DNA of 64,000 nt from JAEXNA01 sp037189585 (GCA_037189585.1 JBBCJA010000042.1:82696-146695), one strand, 5' to 3'. Shown: positions 25,582 through 34,288, counted from the stretch's first letter. Notes: generated from the sequence alone by a model not told the origin. A program made the numbers and translations.

Positions 25582-27187
25582 AGGCTCGTTTCCCGATCTT
25601 GTAGCTCCCGTTCTTCTTGAGGATCTTGTTCACCAAGTCGGGAGGCACGTCGACGAAAGAGCGGGTTTTGGTGATTCGGATGTTGCCGATGGAAGGTCCG
25701 GGGACTTTGGCGATCTTGGTCAGGACTTGCAAGATCTCCTTAGGGCTCAGACCGTGACTCTTCCCGACGGTGGCCATCAGTTGCACGCTCTCTCCATTTT
25801 CGGGCACTCCTCGGGTGACTCTGGCAGCTTTCTGACGTGAGGCTTTGGAGGGTTTCTCCAAGCTGACTTCTTCCTCACTCATCTCGGCGATGGGTCGCTC
25901 TTTCTCCGAGGCCGCGGCAAGCTTCAGGGCGGCCGCCGCGATTCCGCGGGCATCATAGCCTTTTCCCACCAGCTCATCGACCCAGCTTAGCTCCTTACGG
26001 CAGCGATGCTCGTTGCCCAACCACTTGTCCAGCTTGGCGTACATGAACTCGAGCCGCCGGCGATTGATCTCCTTGACCGTCGGAACCTTGCGGGGCTCGA
26101 TGGTGCGCTTGATGGCCCGCTCGATGCGCTGAAGTTTCCACTCTTCCTTGGGGGTGATCAAAGTGAAGGCCATGCCGGTCCGGCCCGCGCGCCCCACTCG
26201 TCCGATGCGGTGGACGAAGGTGTCGGGGCTCTGCGGTAGGTCCAGATTCACTACATGGGACAGATGCTCGATGTCGAGTCCACGGGCGGCTACGTCGGTG
26301 GCCACCAGAACGGAGAACGTCTCGTTGCGGAAGCGCCGCAACACGTGTTCGCGGTTCTCCTGATCCATCGCTCCGGAGAGAGCCTCTGTGGGGATTCCGG
26401 CGCGGGTCAACTCGGCCGCCATGATGCTCGTTTGGGCGCGAGTTCGGCAGAAGACGAGAGCCGACTTGACCTCCTCCACCTCGAATATTCGGGTTACCGC
26501 GGCGGTTTTGTCCGAGTCTTTGCAGACGTAGTAGGCCAGCGACACCGTCTTTGTCGAGAGCTCCTGAGAAAGGTTGACCTTCAAAGGCTTGCGGGTCGCT
26601 TTGTCGGCTAGATTCTGGATCTCTCGCGGCAGGGTGGCGGAGAAGAGCGCTGTTTGGCGCTCGGAAGGCAAACCCGCCACGATCTCCTCGAGCTCTTCGG
26701 CGAATCCCATGCTGAGCATCTCGTCAGCCTCGTCGAGGACCAGAAGCTTCACTCCGTCGAGCTTGAGATTCCCTTGGCGCATCAGATCCAGTAAGCGTCC
26801 CGGGGTTCCGACCACGACGGAGGCGCCTTTGCGCAACGTGCCCTTTTGATAGCCGTAGGAGGCCCCGCCGTAGACGGTGAGCACACTGATTCCGTCATGC
26901 TTGGAGTAGCCCTCGATGGCTTTGCCCACCTGCATCGCCAGCTCTCGCGTGGGAGATAGGATAAGAACCTGAACCTCTTTGTTGGAAGGGTCCAGATTGT
27001 GTAAGGCCGGAAGGGCGAAGGCGGCCGTCTTTCCGGTTCCGGTTCGGGCCTGGGCGATAACGTCACGCCCTTCTAAAATATGGGGAATGACCGACTCCTG
27101 AACGGGAGTCGGTTGATGATAGCCAAGCTCGTCTAGGGCTTGAACCAGGGTGGGGCGCAATCCAAAGCGCGCGAATTCCGTCGACAT
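25562..27187 (-). CDS. DEAD-box RNA helicase with DbpA RNA-binding domain
   Basis: 541 residues from ATG 27187, which has AAGGA upstream; the frame stays open 79 more codons but those residues look non-coding. All helicase motifs are present: Q motif, GTGKT (50-54), PTREL, TPGR, DEAD (152-155), SAT, RGLDI and HRIGRVGR (Val where HRIGRTGR is usual). The C-terminal 75 residues match the DbpA RNA-binding domain, which in E. coli DbpA and B. subtilis YxiN directs the enzyme to 23S rRNA. A role in ribosome assembly or cold-phase RNA remodelling is the normal expectation. The final 20 bases overlap the convergent acyltransferase gene, leaving no room for a terminator. Confidence 0.95.
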   Translation of the reverse strand: MSTEFARFGLRPTLVQALDELGYHQPTPVQESVIPHILEGRDVIAQARTGTGKTAAFALPALHNLDPSNKEVQVLILSPTRELAMQVGKAIEGYSKHDGISVLTVYGGASYGYQKGTLRKGASVVVGTPGRLLDLMRQGNLKLDGVKLLVLDEADEMLSMGFAEELEEIVAGLPSERQTALFSATLPREIQNLADKATRKPLKVNLSQELSTKTVSLAYYVCKDSDKTAAVTRIFEVEEVKSALVFCRTRAQTSIMAAELTRAGIPTEALSGAMDQENREHVLRRFRNETFSVLVATDVAARGLDIEHLSHVVNLDLPQSPDTFVHRIGRVGRAGRTGMAFTLITPKEEWKLQRIERAIKRTIEPRKVPTVKEINRRRLEFMYAKLDKWLGNEHRCRKELSWVDELVGKGYDARGIAAAALKLAAASEKERPIAEMSEEEVSLEKPSKASRQKAARVTRGVPENGESVQLMATVGKSHGLSPKEILQVLTKIAKVPGPSIGNIRITKTRSFVDVPPDLVNKILKKNGSYKIGKRAFTFAHG

Positions 27188-27326
27188 AATATGTTCCTTC
27201 GCTCCCCCGGTCTCCCGGGGGCGTTGCGGGGCCGAGAGTGTGGCTTCCTCTATTTTTGCGGAATTGGCGGGATTTCCGTGCCAAGGATTGCTCAAGATAG
27301 GTTTGAAGAGAAGGCAAGGAGCGCTA

Positions 27327-28112
27327 TTGGCTATTGCGAACTCTTTGTCTCCTATGGCACTAAAGTCTCTAAAAGATATTCTTTTTCGGATCTGGCGGGC
27401 GCTGCAACGCCGCGTTACGCTCAAACTGGCGCGATTTTTAGATGCCTATCTTCCGTTGATCGACCCTCCCAAGTGGACTTACCACAACGAGACCGGCAAC
27501 GATCGATGGATAGTGGAGTCGGTTTTCCCCGGCTTACGAAATGGGTATTTCGTGGAGGCTGGTGCCGCCTCGGGCATAGAAGGTAGCAGTTGTTATATAT
27601 TGGAGGCCGAGCTCGGATGGACGGGGACCTGTATCGAGCCGCACCCCGAATTCTTCTCGAGCTTGGAGAAGAATCGACCAAACAGCCGGACTTTCAACGT
27701 CTGCCTTGGCCCTACCGCGGGTGAGGCGGACTTCGTTCTGGGCGCGGAGGGCTCGTCGCGTTATCTCAGTGGGGTTCGTTCCGAGCTCGAACAGCACAAA
27801 TATGGCGCCCGGGACACCATTTTGGCGACAGGTCACAGCGTGGTACTATCCATGCGGCCTCTCGCCGCAGTTCTCGATGAGGTTGGTGCACCCTCGGTGA
27901 TCGACTACCTGGCCATGGATATCGAAGGGAGCGAGCTTGCCGTGCTTTCAAGCTTCCCTTTCGAGCGTTATCGGTTTCGAGCCCTGACCTTAGAGTGCGA
28001 CGAGGACGTTCATCTGACCCTGAGTGTCATCTTGAAAAAGCATGGATACCGCGAGGTAAAAAATCGCTACAATCGTTCCCGACCTTGGGAGCGGTATTGG
28101 CTTTCGGATTAA
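27327..28112 (+). CDS. FkbM-family methyltransferase
   Basis: 261 residues from TTG 27327, which has AGGAG five bases upstream; ATG 27354 in the same frame is the alternative start. The AdoMet-binding part reads NGYFVEAGAASGIEGSSCYI, TGTCIEPHPEFFSSLEKNRP, and the FkbM signature IDYLAMDIEGSELAVLSSF follows. FkbM proteins methylate hydroxyl groups on sugars, polyketides or other small molecules. The N-terminal 25 residues are basic and amphipathic, without a signal peptide. A radical SAM gene starts 15 nt downstream, so the two probably modify the same substrate. The helicase gene is divergent, 140 bp away. Confidence 0.85.
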   Translation: MAIANSLSPMALKSLKDILFRIWRALQRRVTLKLARFLDAYLPLIDPPKWTYHNETGNDRWIVESVFPGLRNGYFVEAGAASGIEGSSCYILEAELGWTGTCIEPHPEFFSSLEKNRPNSRTFNVCLGPTAGEADFVLGAEGSSRYLSGVRSELEQHKYGARDTILATGHSVVLSMRPLAAVLDEVGAPSVIDYLAMDIEGSELAVLSSFPFERYRFRALTLECDEDVHLTLSVILKKHGYREVKNRYNRSRPWERYWLSD

Positions 28113-28127
28113 AGAGATAGCGGATTT

Positions 28128-29177
28128 ATGGCGCTCGAAGGTCATTTTTGTGATAGACCATTTCGGCATTTAGAGGTGCATCTTCAGGGCAAGATCTACC
28201 TCTGTTGTCCAGCCTGGTTGCCCCACCAGGTTGCCAGCATTGAGGATGGCCAATCCTTGAGCCAGGCCTTCAATTCGCCAAGCGCTCAGAGTATTCGAGA
28301 GAGCATTCATGACGGGAGTTTTCGTTTCTGCCGTCATCAGCTCTGCCCGAAAATTCAGGCCGGGACTCTCCCCCTTAAGAAGGAGGTTCTGGACCCAGAC
28401 TTACGACGGATCATCGAGGACCGAGTCGTCGATGGGCTGGAGCCCACGTTTTTGAATTTTTGTTTCGACGAGTCTTGCAACCTGAGTTGTCCCAGCTGCC
28501 GTGTTCAGAAGACCTTACACACCAAGGGGGAGGAGTTTGAGCAGCGTCGAGACCTACAGAATCGGCTCGTCAAAGAATTTTTCGCCACCTCCCACGATCG
28601 AGCGTTGGTGATTAACATCACGGGATCGGGAGACCCCTTCGGCTCCAAAGTCTTTCGTGAACTTCTCTTCACGCTCGACGGCTTTCGTTTTCCCGGGCTA
28701 CTCATCAACCTTCAGACCAACGGCGTTCTTTTCACTCCCAAGGCGTGGGAGAGAATGAAAGGCTTGCATCAGAACATCAACCTGGTTTTGATTTCGTTTG
28801 ACGCGGCCACTCTGGAGACATACGCGACGACGCGCAGAGGGGGCGATTGGAATCGACTTTTGGAGAACGTCCGATTCGTCTCCAATCTCAAGCGCGAAAA
28901 ACATGTCAAAGAGCTACGCTTGGATTTTGTCGTTCAACGCGCCAACTATACCGAGATGCCGCAATTCGTGGAGTTGGCGCGCTCCCTGGCGGTGGACGGC
29001 GTCCGATTCTCTCGCCTGAACAATTGGGGGACTTGGAACGCCGCGCGATTTCTTCACGAAGATGTGTGCCGGGCGTCTCATCGGGAGCACCAAGCACTTC
29101 TGTCTGTCTTAGCGCATCCTGGTCTCAAAGACCCATTCGTGGAACTGGGCAATTTAGCGCCTCTGCTCATACGGTGA
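28128..29177 (+). CDS. Radical SAM protein with N-terminal Cys-rich (SPASM-like) segment
   Basis: 349 residues. The [4Fe-4S]-AdoMet motif CxxxCxxC is C117/C121/C124 (SCNLSCPSC), placed well inside the protein instead of near the start. GSGDPF and LQTNGVLFT downstream fit the radical SAM barrel. Ahead of the barrel lies a Cys-bearing region (C8, C26, C27, C68, C73; CDRPF and YLCCPAW stretches) that looks like the auxiliary-cluster SPASM region, which in most family members is C-terminal. The order here is therefore reversed. It follows the FkbM methyltransferase gene by 15 nt. Likely a peptide- or sugar-modifying enzyme; no precursor peptide gene is apparent next to it. Confidence 0.8.
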   Translation: MALEGHFCDRPFRHLEVHLQGKIYLCCPAWLPHQVASIEDGQSLSQAFNSPSAQSIRESIHDGSFRFCRHQLCPKIQAGTLPLKKEVLDPDLRRIIEDRVVDGLEPTFLNFCFDESCNLSCPSCRVQKTLHTKGEEFEQRRDLQNRLVKEFFATSHDRALVINITGSGDPFGSKVFRELLFTLDGFRFPGLLINLQTNGVLFTPKAWERMKGLHQNINLVLISFDAATLETYATTRRGGDWNRLLENVRFVSNLKREKHVKELRLDFVVQRANYTEMPQFVELARSLAVDGVRFSRLNNWGTWNAARFLHEDVCRASHREHQALLSVLAHPGLKDPFVELGNLAPLLIR

Positions 29178-29195
29178 GCGGACACGTCTTCTGCT

Positions 29196-30296
29196 TCAGG
29201 AGATCGAGGATTCCGCGGTCACAACTTGATTCCGGCCGCCCGATTTCGCCGCGTAGAGGGCTCTGTCAGCCTCCTTCAGGGTGTCGTTGATGTTGCCGCT
29301 GACGGGATGGAGAGCCAGTCCCCCCGAGAAGCTGATGGGAATTCTCTGACCCTCGTAGGTTATTTCGTGGGCGGACACGGCGACCCGAAGCTTCTCCGAG
29401 ACGGCGACGGCGGTCTCCAGAGTGGTGGATGTCAGCAGGACCAGAAACTCTTCTCCTCCCCAGCGCGCGCAGAAGTCGAAGTTGCGGAGGTTGTTCTCCA
29501 GAGTTTGAGCGACCGCCACGATCACGAGGTCTCCGGCGTCGTGCCCGTGAGTGTCGTTGATCCGCTTGAAGCGATCGAGGTCTAGCATCAAGACAGTGAA
29601 GGTTTTGCCGTCGCGCTGAGCCCGATTGGCCTCCGACTTAAGCCTCTCTAGCATGGCTCGTCGATTGGCGATGCCGGTGAGGGTATCGGTCAGTGATGCC
29701 CGTTGCAAAGTGGCATTGAGCTCTTTGAGTTGGCTCTGGTAGCCGTCGGAGATCTTGGAGATCTTGTCGAGACGGCGTGAGACTTTAGCGAACCGGCGGG
29801 CCAGGTCCAGGTGGGCACCCAACAGCGGGTTGTCTTCCGTGATACCCTCGGCCTGTAGCGATTCCCACAGAAGCTTCTCGTCCTCGCTGCCCCGAACCAC
29901 GTGAATACGGCGGGGCATGGTCAATGTCGTCATCCCTTCCTGGATACAGGCGGGGCAGATCCCTTGACTGAGCACGGCGTTGGTATGTTTGCTGAGAAAA
30001 CTCTCGACTTCGTCCCACTGGCCGTCGCCGTTTCGGATCTTCTTGCAGCAGTAACAGACGGGGAGTAGGCCGGAAATCGCTTTGGCCGGAGCGGAAACTA
30101 CCGAGGGTTGGCCTTCTTGCTGGGCCTGTCGAAGCTGAGCTTGGTAGCCGTCGGAGATTTTGGCGATCCGCTCCTGCCGTCGTAAGAGTTGCTGGCGGTC
30201 CTCGAGAAGAGCGTCAAGGAGGCGACCAAGGTCGCTCTCGGCGGCTCCTTCTTGGGCCAGCGCCTCGCGGACCTTTCTTTCCAGTCTCTCGTTCAC
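29196..30296 (-). CDS. siaD: SiaD-type diguanylate cyclase with zinc-finger insertion
   Basis: 366 residues from GTG 30296, which overlaps the siaC stop by 4 nt. The C-terminal GGDEF domain (200-360) has GGEEF at 280-284 and an RxxD inhibition site (RNFD, 271-274) five residues before it. The motif KISDGYQxQL occurs twice in the N-terminal part (46-55 and 180-190). Between the copies lies a metal-binding-type segment with C81/C84 and C114/C117, of the kind often found at the ends of response regulators (LLPVCYCCKKIRNGDGQWDEV). In Pseudomonas aeruginosa, SiaD makes c-di-GMP when bound by unphosphorylated SiaC. Position in a complete siaABCD operon supports the name; the zinc finger and duplicated motif are additions. 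Confidence 0.9.
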   Translation of the reverse strand: MNERLERKVREALAQEGAAESDLGRLLDALLEDRQQLLRRQERIAKISDGYQAQLRQAQQEGQPSVVSAPAKAISGLLPVCYCCKKIRNGDGQWDEVESFLSKHTNAVLSQGICPACIQEGMTTLTMPRRIHVVRGSEDEKLLWESLQAEGITEDNPLLGAHLDLARRFAKVSRRLDKISKISDGYQSQLKELNATLQRASLTDTLTGIANRRAMLERLKSEANRAQRDGKTFTVLMLDLDRFKRINDTHGHDAGDLVIVAVAQTLENNLRNFDFCARWGGEEFLVLLTSTTLETAVAVSEKLRVAVSAHEITYEGQRIPISFSGGLALHPVSGNINDTLKEADRALYAAKSGGRNQVVTAESSIS

Positions 30297-30676
30297 GCCG
30301 TCGGGTTAGGGAGAACGAAGAACGGCAAGGTCACTTCCTCGCGGAACTCCTCGGCCATCTCCAGGGCCCGGTCGTTCTCCTCATCATAGTACCAGGTGAC
30401 GGTGACCTCGCGACCGGCACCGTGAGCATCTTCGAGAAGGTCCAGCAGATCCATCATGCTCTTGATGCTGCTGGTGTTCATGTAGGTCAATCCGATCTTG
30501 AATCGGACCGCCACGGTGCTTGTCTCTAGAAATTCTCGAACCCAGTCGAGCAACGGCTTGTAAAAGTCGAAGGAGTTCTCGGGATAAGATTCTCCATTGA
30601 GCTCGAGTAGCCCGGACTCGGATTGGAAGCGGACTGACGGGGTGGAGGTGGTGCCGGCGAGTTCCAGATTTTCCAT
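30293..30676 (-). CDS. siaC: SiaC partner-switch phosphoprotein (DUF1987)
   Basis: 127 residues matching the SiaC/DUF1987 family: small cytoplasmic proteins that bind and activate SiaD when unphosphorylated and are inactivated when SiaB phosphorylates them. The stretch TYMNTSSIKSMMDLLDLLE holds T68, the same residue number reported as the phosphorylation site of Pseudomonas SiaC. It starts 2 nt after siaB and overlaps siaD by 4 nt. Confidence 0.93.
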   Translation of the reverse strand: MENLELAGTTSTPSVRFQSESGLLELNGESYPENSFDFYKPLLDWVREFLETSTVAVRFKIGLTYMNTSSIKSMMDLLDLLEDAHGAGREVTVTWYYDEENDRALEMAEEFREEVTLPFFVLPNPTA

Positions 30677-30678
30677 TT

Positions 30679-31221
30679 TTAGACAATCACTCGCAAGCTA
30701 AAGAAGCTGTAGCGCTCGCTGACGGGAGAAAACTCAAATTCCAGAGGTGCCGAGGAACGCCTAGCCATGTCGATCAAGCCGAGACCGGCGCCATGGCTGT
30801 CAGGTGACCGGTCTTTGCGAAGCTGCTCTTTGTAGAGGACCTTCAGGCCGGCTTTATCCAGAGCTCGGAGCTCTTCGAGGCGAGCGCGCAGGTCGGCCAC
30901 GTCCTCGTGTTCGACCATGTTCCCCGCATTGACTTCATAGTGTTCGTCGCGCTTGGCGATCACGATGATGGAAGAGGCGCTGATCGAAAGTTCGGCCTCC
31001 TTGAGTTTGAGAGCAGTGTAGTTACGAACATTTTGGGAGGCTTCGACGTAGACGGAGAAGACGTCCATCATAGCGGTTCTCTGAACGGATTCGCTCTCGA
31101 GGTACTTGCGGACGGCTAATCCCAGCTCTTCGATCAAAGAGTGAGAGAAAGAGCCCGAAAACGCGATGAGGGCTCCGGCCTCACCCAGCCTTTCCCGCAA
31201 GGAGAAGAGATTGACACTCAC
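30679..31221 (-). CDS. siaB: SiaB family protein kinase (DUF6272)
   Basis: 180 residues from GTG 31221, which overlaps the siaA TGA by 4 nt; the frame stays open upstream but only inside siaA. It has a GHKL-type ATP-binding pattern: EASQNVRNY (60-68) as N box and GAGLGLIDMARR (144-155) as the glycine-rich lid. SiaB is the kinase that phosphorylates SiaC, opposing the SiaA phosphatase. Placement between siaA and siaC with 4 and 2 nt junctions makes co-translation nearly certain. Confidence 0.92.
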   Translation of the reverse strand: MSVNLFSLRERLGEAGALIAFSGSFSHSLIEELGLAVRKYLESESVQRTAMMDVFSVYVEASQNVRNYTALKLKEAELSISASSIIVIAKRDEHYEVNAGNMVEHEDVADLRARLEELRALDKAGLKVLYKEQLRKDRSPDSHGAGLGLIDMARRSSAPLEFEFSPVSERYSFFSLRVIV

Positions 31222-33236
31222 AGGGCGACTCCGACCACGGTGATGTCGTCCCTTTGGGCCGCGCTGCCCGAGTATTCGGCGATCATTTGGTCGAGATGGT
31301 CGTTCATGGCGCTGAGCGGGATCTTTTCCCATTTCAGAAAGGCTTCCTGCAATCGCTTTGGCCCCAATCCAAAGCCCTTGGGCCCTCCGGGCTGGTCCAG
31401 AATGCCGTCGGAGAGAAGAAAGAGTCGAGTTCCTCGCGGCAGGTCCAGGTCGTGATTGGTGATGCGAAGCTGGGCCTCGGACTTGGTGTAACCAAGACTG
31501 CATCGGTCGGCTTTGATCACTTCGATCGCCTGCCCGGGCCGCTGGACCCAAAGAGGCATGCGGGCTCCGGCGTAGCGAATTCGAGAATCACCCGTCTTTC
31601 CATAGAGAATCCCGATGTCCAGTCCGTTCTGGCTACCCGGCTCTTCTTGTTGCAACAACTCCTGCAGCGTTGTGTTGAGCTCGACTAAGAGATCCGCGGG
31701 GTCCTCCAGGCCACGGCTGGCCACGGCGCGGTCCAGAAGTGCCTTGGAGGCCATCGACATGAAGGCCCCGGGGACACCGTGGCCGGTGCAGTCGGCCACG
31801 GCCAAAAGGAAGCTCCCGTTGGGCGCGGTGTAGAGCGTGTAGTAGTCGCCTCCCACGATGTCGCGCGGCCGCCAGAAGGTGAAGCTGTCGAGGAAGGCGG
31901 TCTTGAGCTCGGAAGGCTTGGCCAGGAGGGCGCTTTGGATCAGCAAGGCGTAGTGGATGCTGTCCATGATCTTCTCATTGGACTGGCGCAGCTCTTCGGT
32001 GCGCTCTTCCACTTTGAGCTCGAGATTGTGGGTGTAGTCGCGAACGGTCGCCGTCATGTGATTGAAGGAGCGCGTCAGCTGGCCCACTTCGTCGTTGCGG
32101 TCGATCTCGAGATCGACGCCGTATTGACCGGCGGCGATCTCCTGAGTTGATACTGTGAGTTTGGACAGGCGGCGCAGGATCAAGCGATCGATGGTGTAGG
32201 AGATGAGAAGAAGACTGACCAGTAGCGCGAGACCCAGCACAGCGAGAATAGGAAGAAATTGGGTGAGCTCGATGACCTGGTTGGGGTCGACGAAGACCAG
32301 CGCGATCCAATCGACATCGGGCATAAAAGCCGCGCCCACGATCACTTGGCGACCCTCGCGCTCGATCTGGAAGTGGTCGATCTTGTCTGGGGAAGTGGTG
32401 AGGGAAGACAGCTTCTGTTGGAAGACCGCCCTTTGGGCGGGCTCTAGAAGCTCAAAGATCTTTAGCCGCTTGGTCTCATCCTTGATCCCGGCATTTTTGG
32501 CCATCAGCTCGGAGTCGTAGTGACCCTGAACGATCCCCTCGCGGTCGACGAGCACGGTCTGAACGCCTGGGTCGCTCGACTGCACCACCTCTTTGAGGAA
32601 CTCCGTGAGATCGAGCCCGCTGCCGCCCAGCCCAAGCTTTTGGGTACCCTCTTTGACAACTGCGTTGATCCAGACCTTGGTCAGCCCGAGCTGTGGACTG
32701 TTGTCGACGTGCAGAGCGAAGCTGTCCACCTTCTCGATGGTGTCGAAGTACCAGTTGGAGCGGGGATCGTCTCGCTTGACCACATAGCGAAGCTCCTGTC
32801 CTCGAAACTCGTCCTGGGCGTTGTTGAAATAGTAGTTCTTGCTTTTGTCGACGATGAAAAAGTAGCTGCGGTCGGCGAAGAGATTGCGAAAGCTATCGAG
32901 CTCTCGCAGGGCTTGTTTGCGAAGGTTCGGATCGTTTTCGTTTTGGGCCCAGGCCTGCAAGAGCGGCGAGTTGACCAGCTTTTCGGCCAGCACCACCTCG
33001 CGCTCGAGCTTGGCCTGGATGCGGGCTTGCTGGCGCTGGGCGTACTGGGTGGCGTAGCCGGATCCCAAGCGCAGGACGGCGCGCTCGGAGATGCGGTGGA
33101 AGCCGAAAGCCGAGAGGGCGCCCACCAAAAGGAAGATGGCAAGAACCAGGAGGAGGAAGCGACCGCGCAGACCCGCCCAACCGACTTTGACCATGCCCCG
33201 TTGCTTCTCATCAGGCTCGGGCGGTCCTCTTGACAT
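31218..33236 (-). CDS. siaA: SiaA membrane-bound PP2C-type phosphatase
   Basis: 672 residues. TM1 (about 25-46), a dCache-like extracytoplasmic sensor (50-322), TM2 (326-348), HAMP (350-402), a coiled coil (403-425), then a SpoIIE/PP2C phosphatase domain (445-672) with metal-binding aspartates in IVGGDYY (D464) and ADCTGHGVPG (D482), and DDITVVGVAL at the end. SiaA removes phosphate from SiaC in response to an outside signal, switching on SiaD. ATG 33236 gives the full length; M15 (33194) is an alternative. No clear Shine-Dalgarno sequence precedes either. The start lies only about 30 bp from argC, and the tandem ARG boxes fall between them. Confidence 0.92.
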   Translation of the reverse strand: MSRGPPEPDEKQRGMVKVGWAGLRGRFLLLVLAIFLLVGALSAFGFHRISERAVLRLGSGYATQYAQRQQARIQAKLEREVVLAEKLVNSPLLQAWAQNENDPNLRKQALRELDSFRNLFADRSYFFIVDKSKNYYFNNAQDEFRGQELRYVVKRDDPRSNWYFDTIEKVDSFALHVDNSPQLGLTKVWINAVVKEGTQKLGLGGSGLDLTEFLKEVVQSSDPGVQTVLVDREGIVQGHYDSELMAKNAGIKDETKRLKIFELLEPAQRAVFQQKLSSLTTSPDKIDHFQIEREGRQVIVGAAFMPDVDWIALVFVDPNQVIELTQFLPILAVLGLALLVSLLLISYTIDRLILRRLSKLTVSTQEIAAGQYGVDLEIDRNDEVGQLTRSFNHMTATVRDYTHNLELKVEERTEELRQSNEKIMDSIHYALLIQSALLAKPSELKTAFLDSFTFWRPRDIVGGDYYTLYTAPNGSFLLAVADCTGHGVPGAFMSMASKALLDRAVASRGLEDPADLLVELNTTLQELLQQEEPGSQNGLDIGILYGKTGDSRIRYAGARMPLWVQRPGQAIEVIKADRCSLGYTKSEAQLRITNHDLDLPRGTRLFLLSDGILDQPGGPKGFGLGPKRLQEAFLKWEKIPLSAMNDHLDQMIAEYSGSAAQRDDITVVGVAL

Positions 33237-33258
33237 GGATGTTTTGGGAATATATTTT
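33230..33258 (+). promoter_or_regulatory. Promoter of the arginine operon, with a palindromic -10 region
   Basis: TTGACA at 33230-33235 is followed, after 17 bp, by TATTTT at 33253-33258 (or after 15 bp by TATATT at 33251-33256). Transcription would start at 33264-33266, on or next to the argC GTG. The octamer AATATATT (33249-33256) is a perfect palindrome, so the opposite strand also has TATATT, 12 nt before the siaA ATG; the same DNA could serve both directions. Confidence 0.55.
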
Positions 33259-33280
33259 CATCCCAGTGAATAAAAATTCA
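33247..33280 (+). promoter_or_regulatory. Tandem ARG boxes (ArgR operator)
   Basis: TGAATAAAAATTCA at 33267-33280 is a perfect ARG-box core (TGAATWWWWATTCA). A second core with two mismatches, GGAATATATTTTCA, lies at 33247-33260, 20 bp away centre to centre, which is the spacing of paired ArgR boxes. The boxes cover the -10 region and the argC start codon, so ArgR with arginine would block transcription. argR is the fifth gene of the operon, giving autoregulation. The boxes also lie 11-44 bp upstream of the divergent siaA start. Confidence 0.8.
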
Positions 33281-34288
33281 AAAATAAGAGTCGCCGTCGC
33301 GGGGGCTTCCGGCTATGTCGGGGCCGAGCTACTGCGTTACCTGGCGGGTCATCCTCGGGTGGAGGTGGTGGCCTGCCTTGCTCACAGCCAGCAGGGGCAG
33401 CGATTGACCGATCTTTTTCCCAACCTGGTGGGATTTTACGACGATGTCGTCTTGGCCGGGACAGAGTATGAGGAGCTGGCTTCCCAGGCCGACCTCGTCT
33501 TTTTGTGTTTGCCTCACGGGAAGAGTCAGGAGGCGGCCAAGACTCTGGTCGAGGTCGGCTGTAAGGTGATCGACCTGGGAGCCGACTTTCGCCTGCGCGA
33601 GGCTGCCGTTTATGAGAAGACTTATGACGGTAGGCATCTTTTTCCCGACCTTTTAAAGCAAGCGGTTTACGGACTGCCCGAGTGGCACCGCGAGGCGATC
33701 AAGGCGGCGCGACTGGTGGCCAATCCTGGCTGCTATCCCACGGCTTCCTTGTTGGCTCTGCTGCCGGTGATCAAGGCTGGCTTGTTGCAAGAGCCTACCG
33801 TGATCGATGCCAAGTCCGGAGTCTCGGGAGCGGGGCGCGGAGCCACCGTGGGCTCTCTCTATTCCGAGGTGAACGAGACCATCAAGGCTTACGGAGTGGG
33901 AGGCCATCGTCACCAGCCGGAGATCGAGCAGACGGTGGGGCAGAAGGTGATCTTCACCCCGCATCTCACCCCCATGACTCGGGGGATGCTGGCCACCGTC
34001 TATGTGCGTCACGAAGCGGCCGATCTTCTGTCCCTCTATCAGGAGTTTTACCGAGAGGAGCCGTTCGTGAGGGTGTTGGAAAAGGCTCTCCCCACGACCA
34101 AAGCCGTGATGGGGACCAACTTCTGTCATCTGGCGGTGAAGCCGAGCGGGTATCCGGGCTGCTCTATCGTGCTTTCGGCCATCGACAATTTGGGCAAAGG
34201 GGCGGCGGGCACCGCTGTCCACAACATGAATCTCTTGTTCGGCTTGCCCGAGGAGACCGGACTCCGGCTTCCTGGACCTAACCCGTAA
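33266..34288 (+). CDS. argC: N-acetyl-gamma-glutamyl-phosphate reductase ArgC
   Basis: 340 residues from GTG 33266; the frame opens at TTG 33230, but that codon is the promoter -35 and the NAD(P)-binding motif VAVAGASGYVGAELLRYL would then start unusually late. The catalytic cysteine is C156 in NPGCYPT. It reduces N-acetylglutamyl phosphate to the semialdehyde. The start codon sits on the predicted transcription start and inside the operator, with no Shine-Dalgarno sequence, so the message may be leaderless. argJ follows 13 nt downstream. Confidence 0.95.
   Translation: MNKNSKIRVAVAGASGYVGAELLRYLAGHPRVEVVACLAHSQQGQRLTDLFPNLVGFYDDVVLAGTEYEELASQADLVFLCLPHGKSQEAAKTLVEVGCKVIDLGADFRLREAAVYEKTYDGRHLFPDLLKQAVYGLPEWHREAIKAARLVANPGCYPTASLLALLPVIKAGLLQEPTVIDAKSGVSGAGRGATVGSLYSEVNETIKAYGVGGHRHQPEIEQTVGQKVIFTPHLTPMTRGMLATVYVRHEAADLLSLYQEFYREEPFVRVLEKALPTTKAVMGTNFCHLAVKPSGYPGCSIVLSAIDNLGKGAAGTAVHNMNLLFGLPEETGLRLPGPNP

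Noticed and set aside
27188..27424. 79-codon N-terminal extension of the DEAD-box helicase
   Set aside because: The Q motif should be near the start; ATG 27187 has AAGGA upstream, and the extension overlaps the promoter region of the divergent FkbM gene.
31222..31551. Upstream extension of siaB inside siaA
   Set aside because: The extension is Arg/Pro/Ser-rich and antipattern to SiaB; GTG 31221 overlapping the siaA stop by 4 nt gives the family length.
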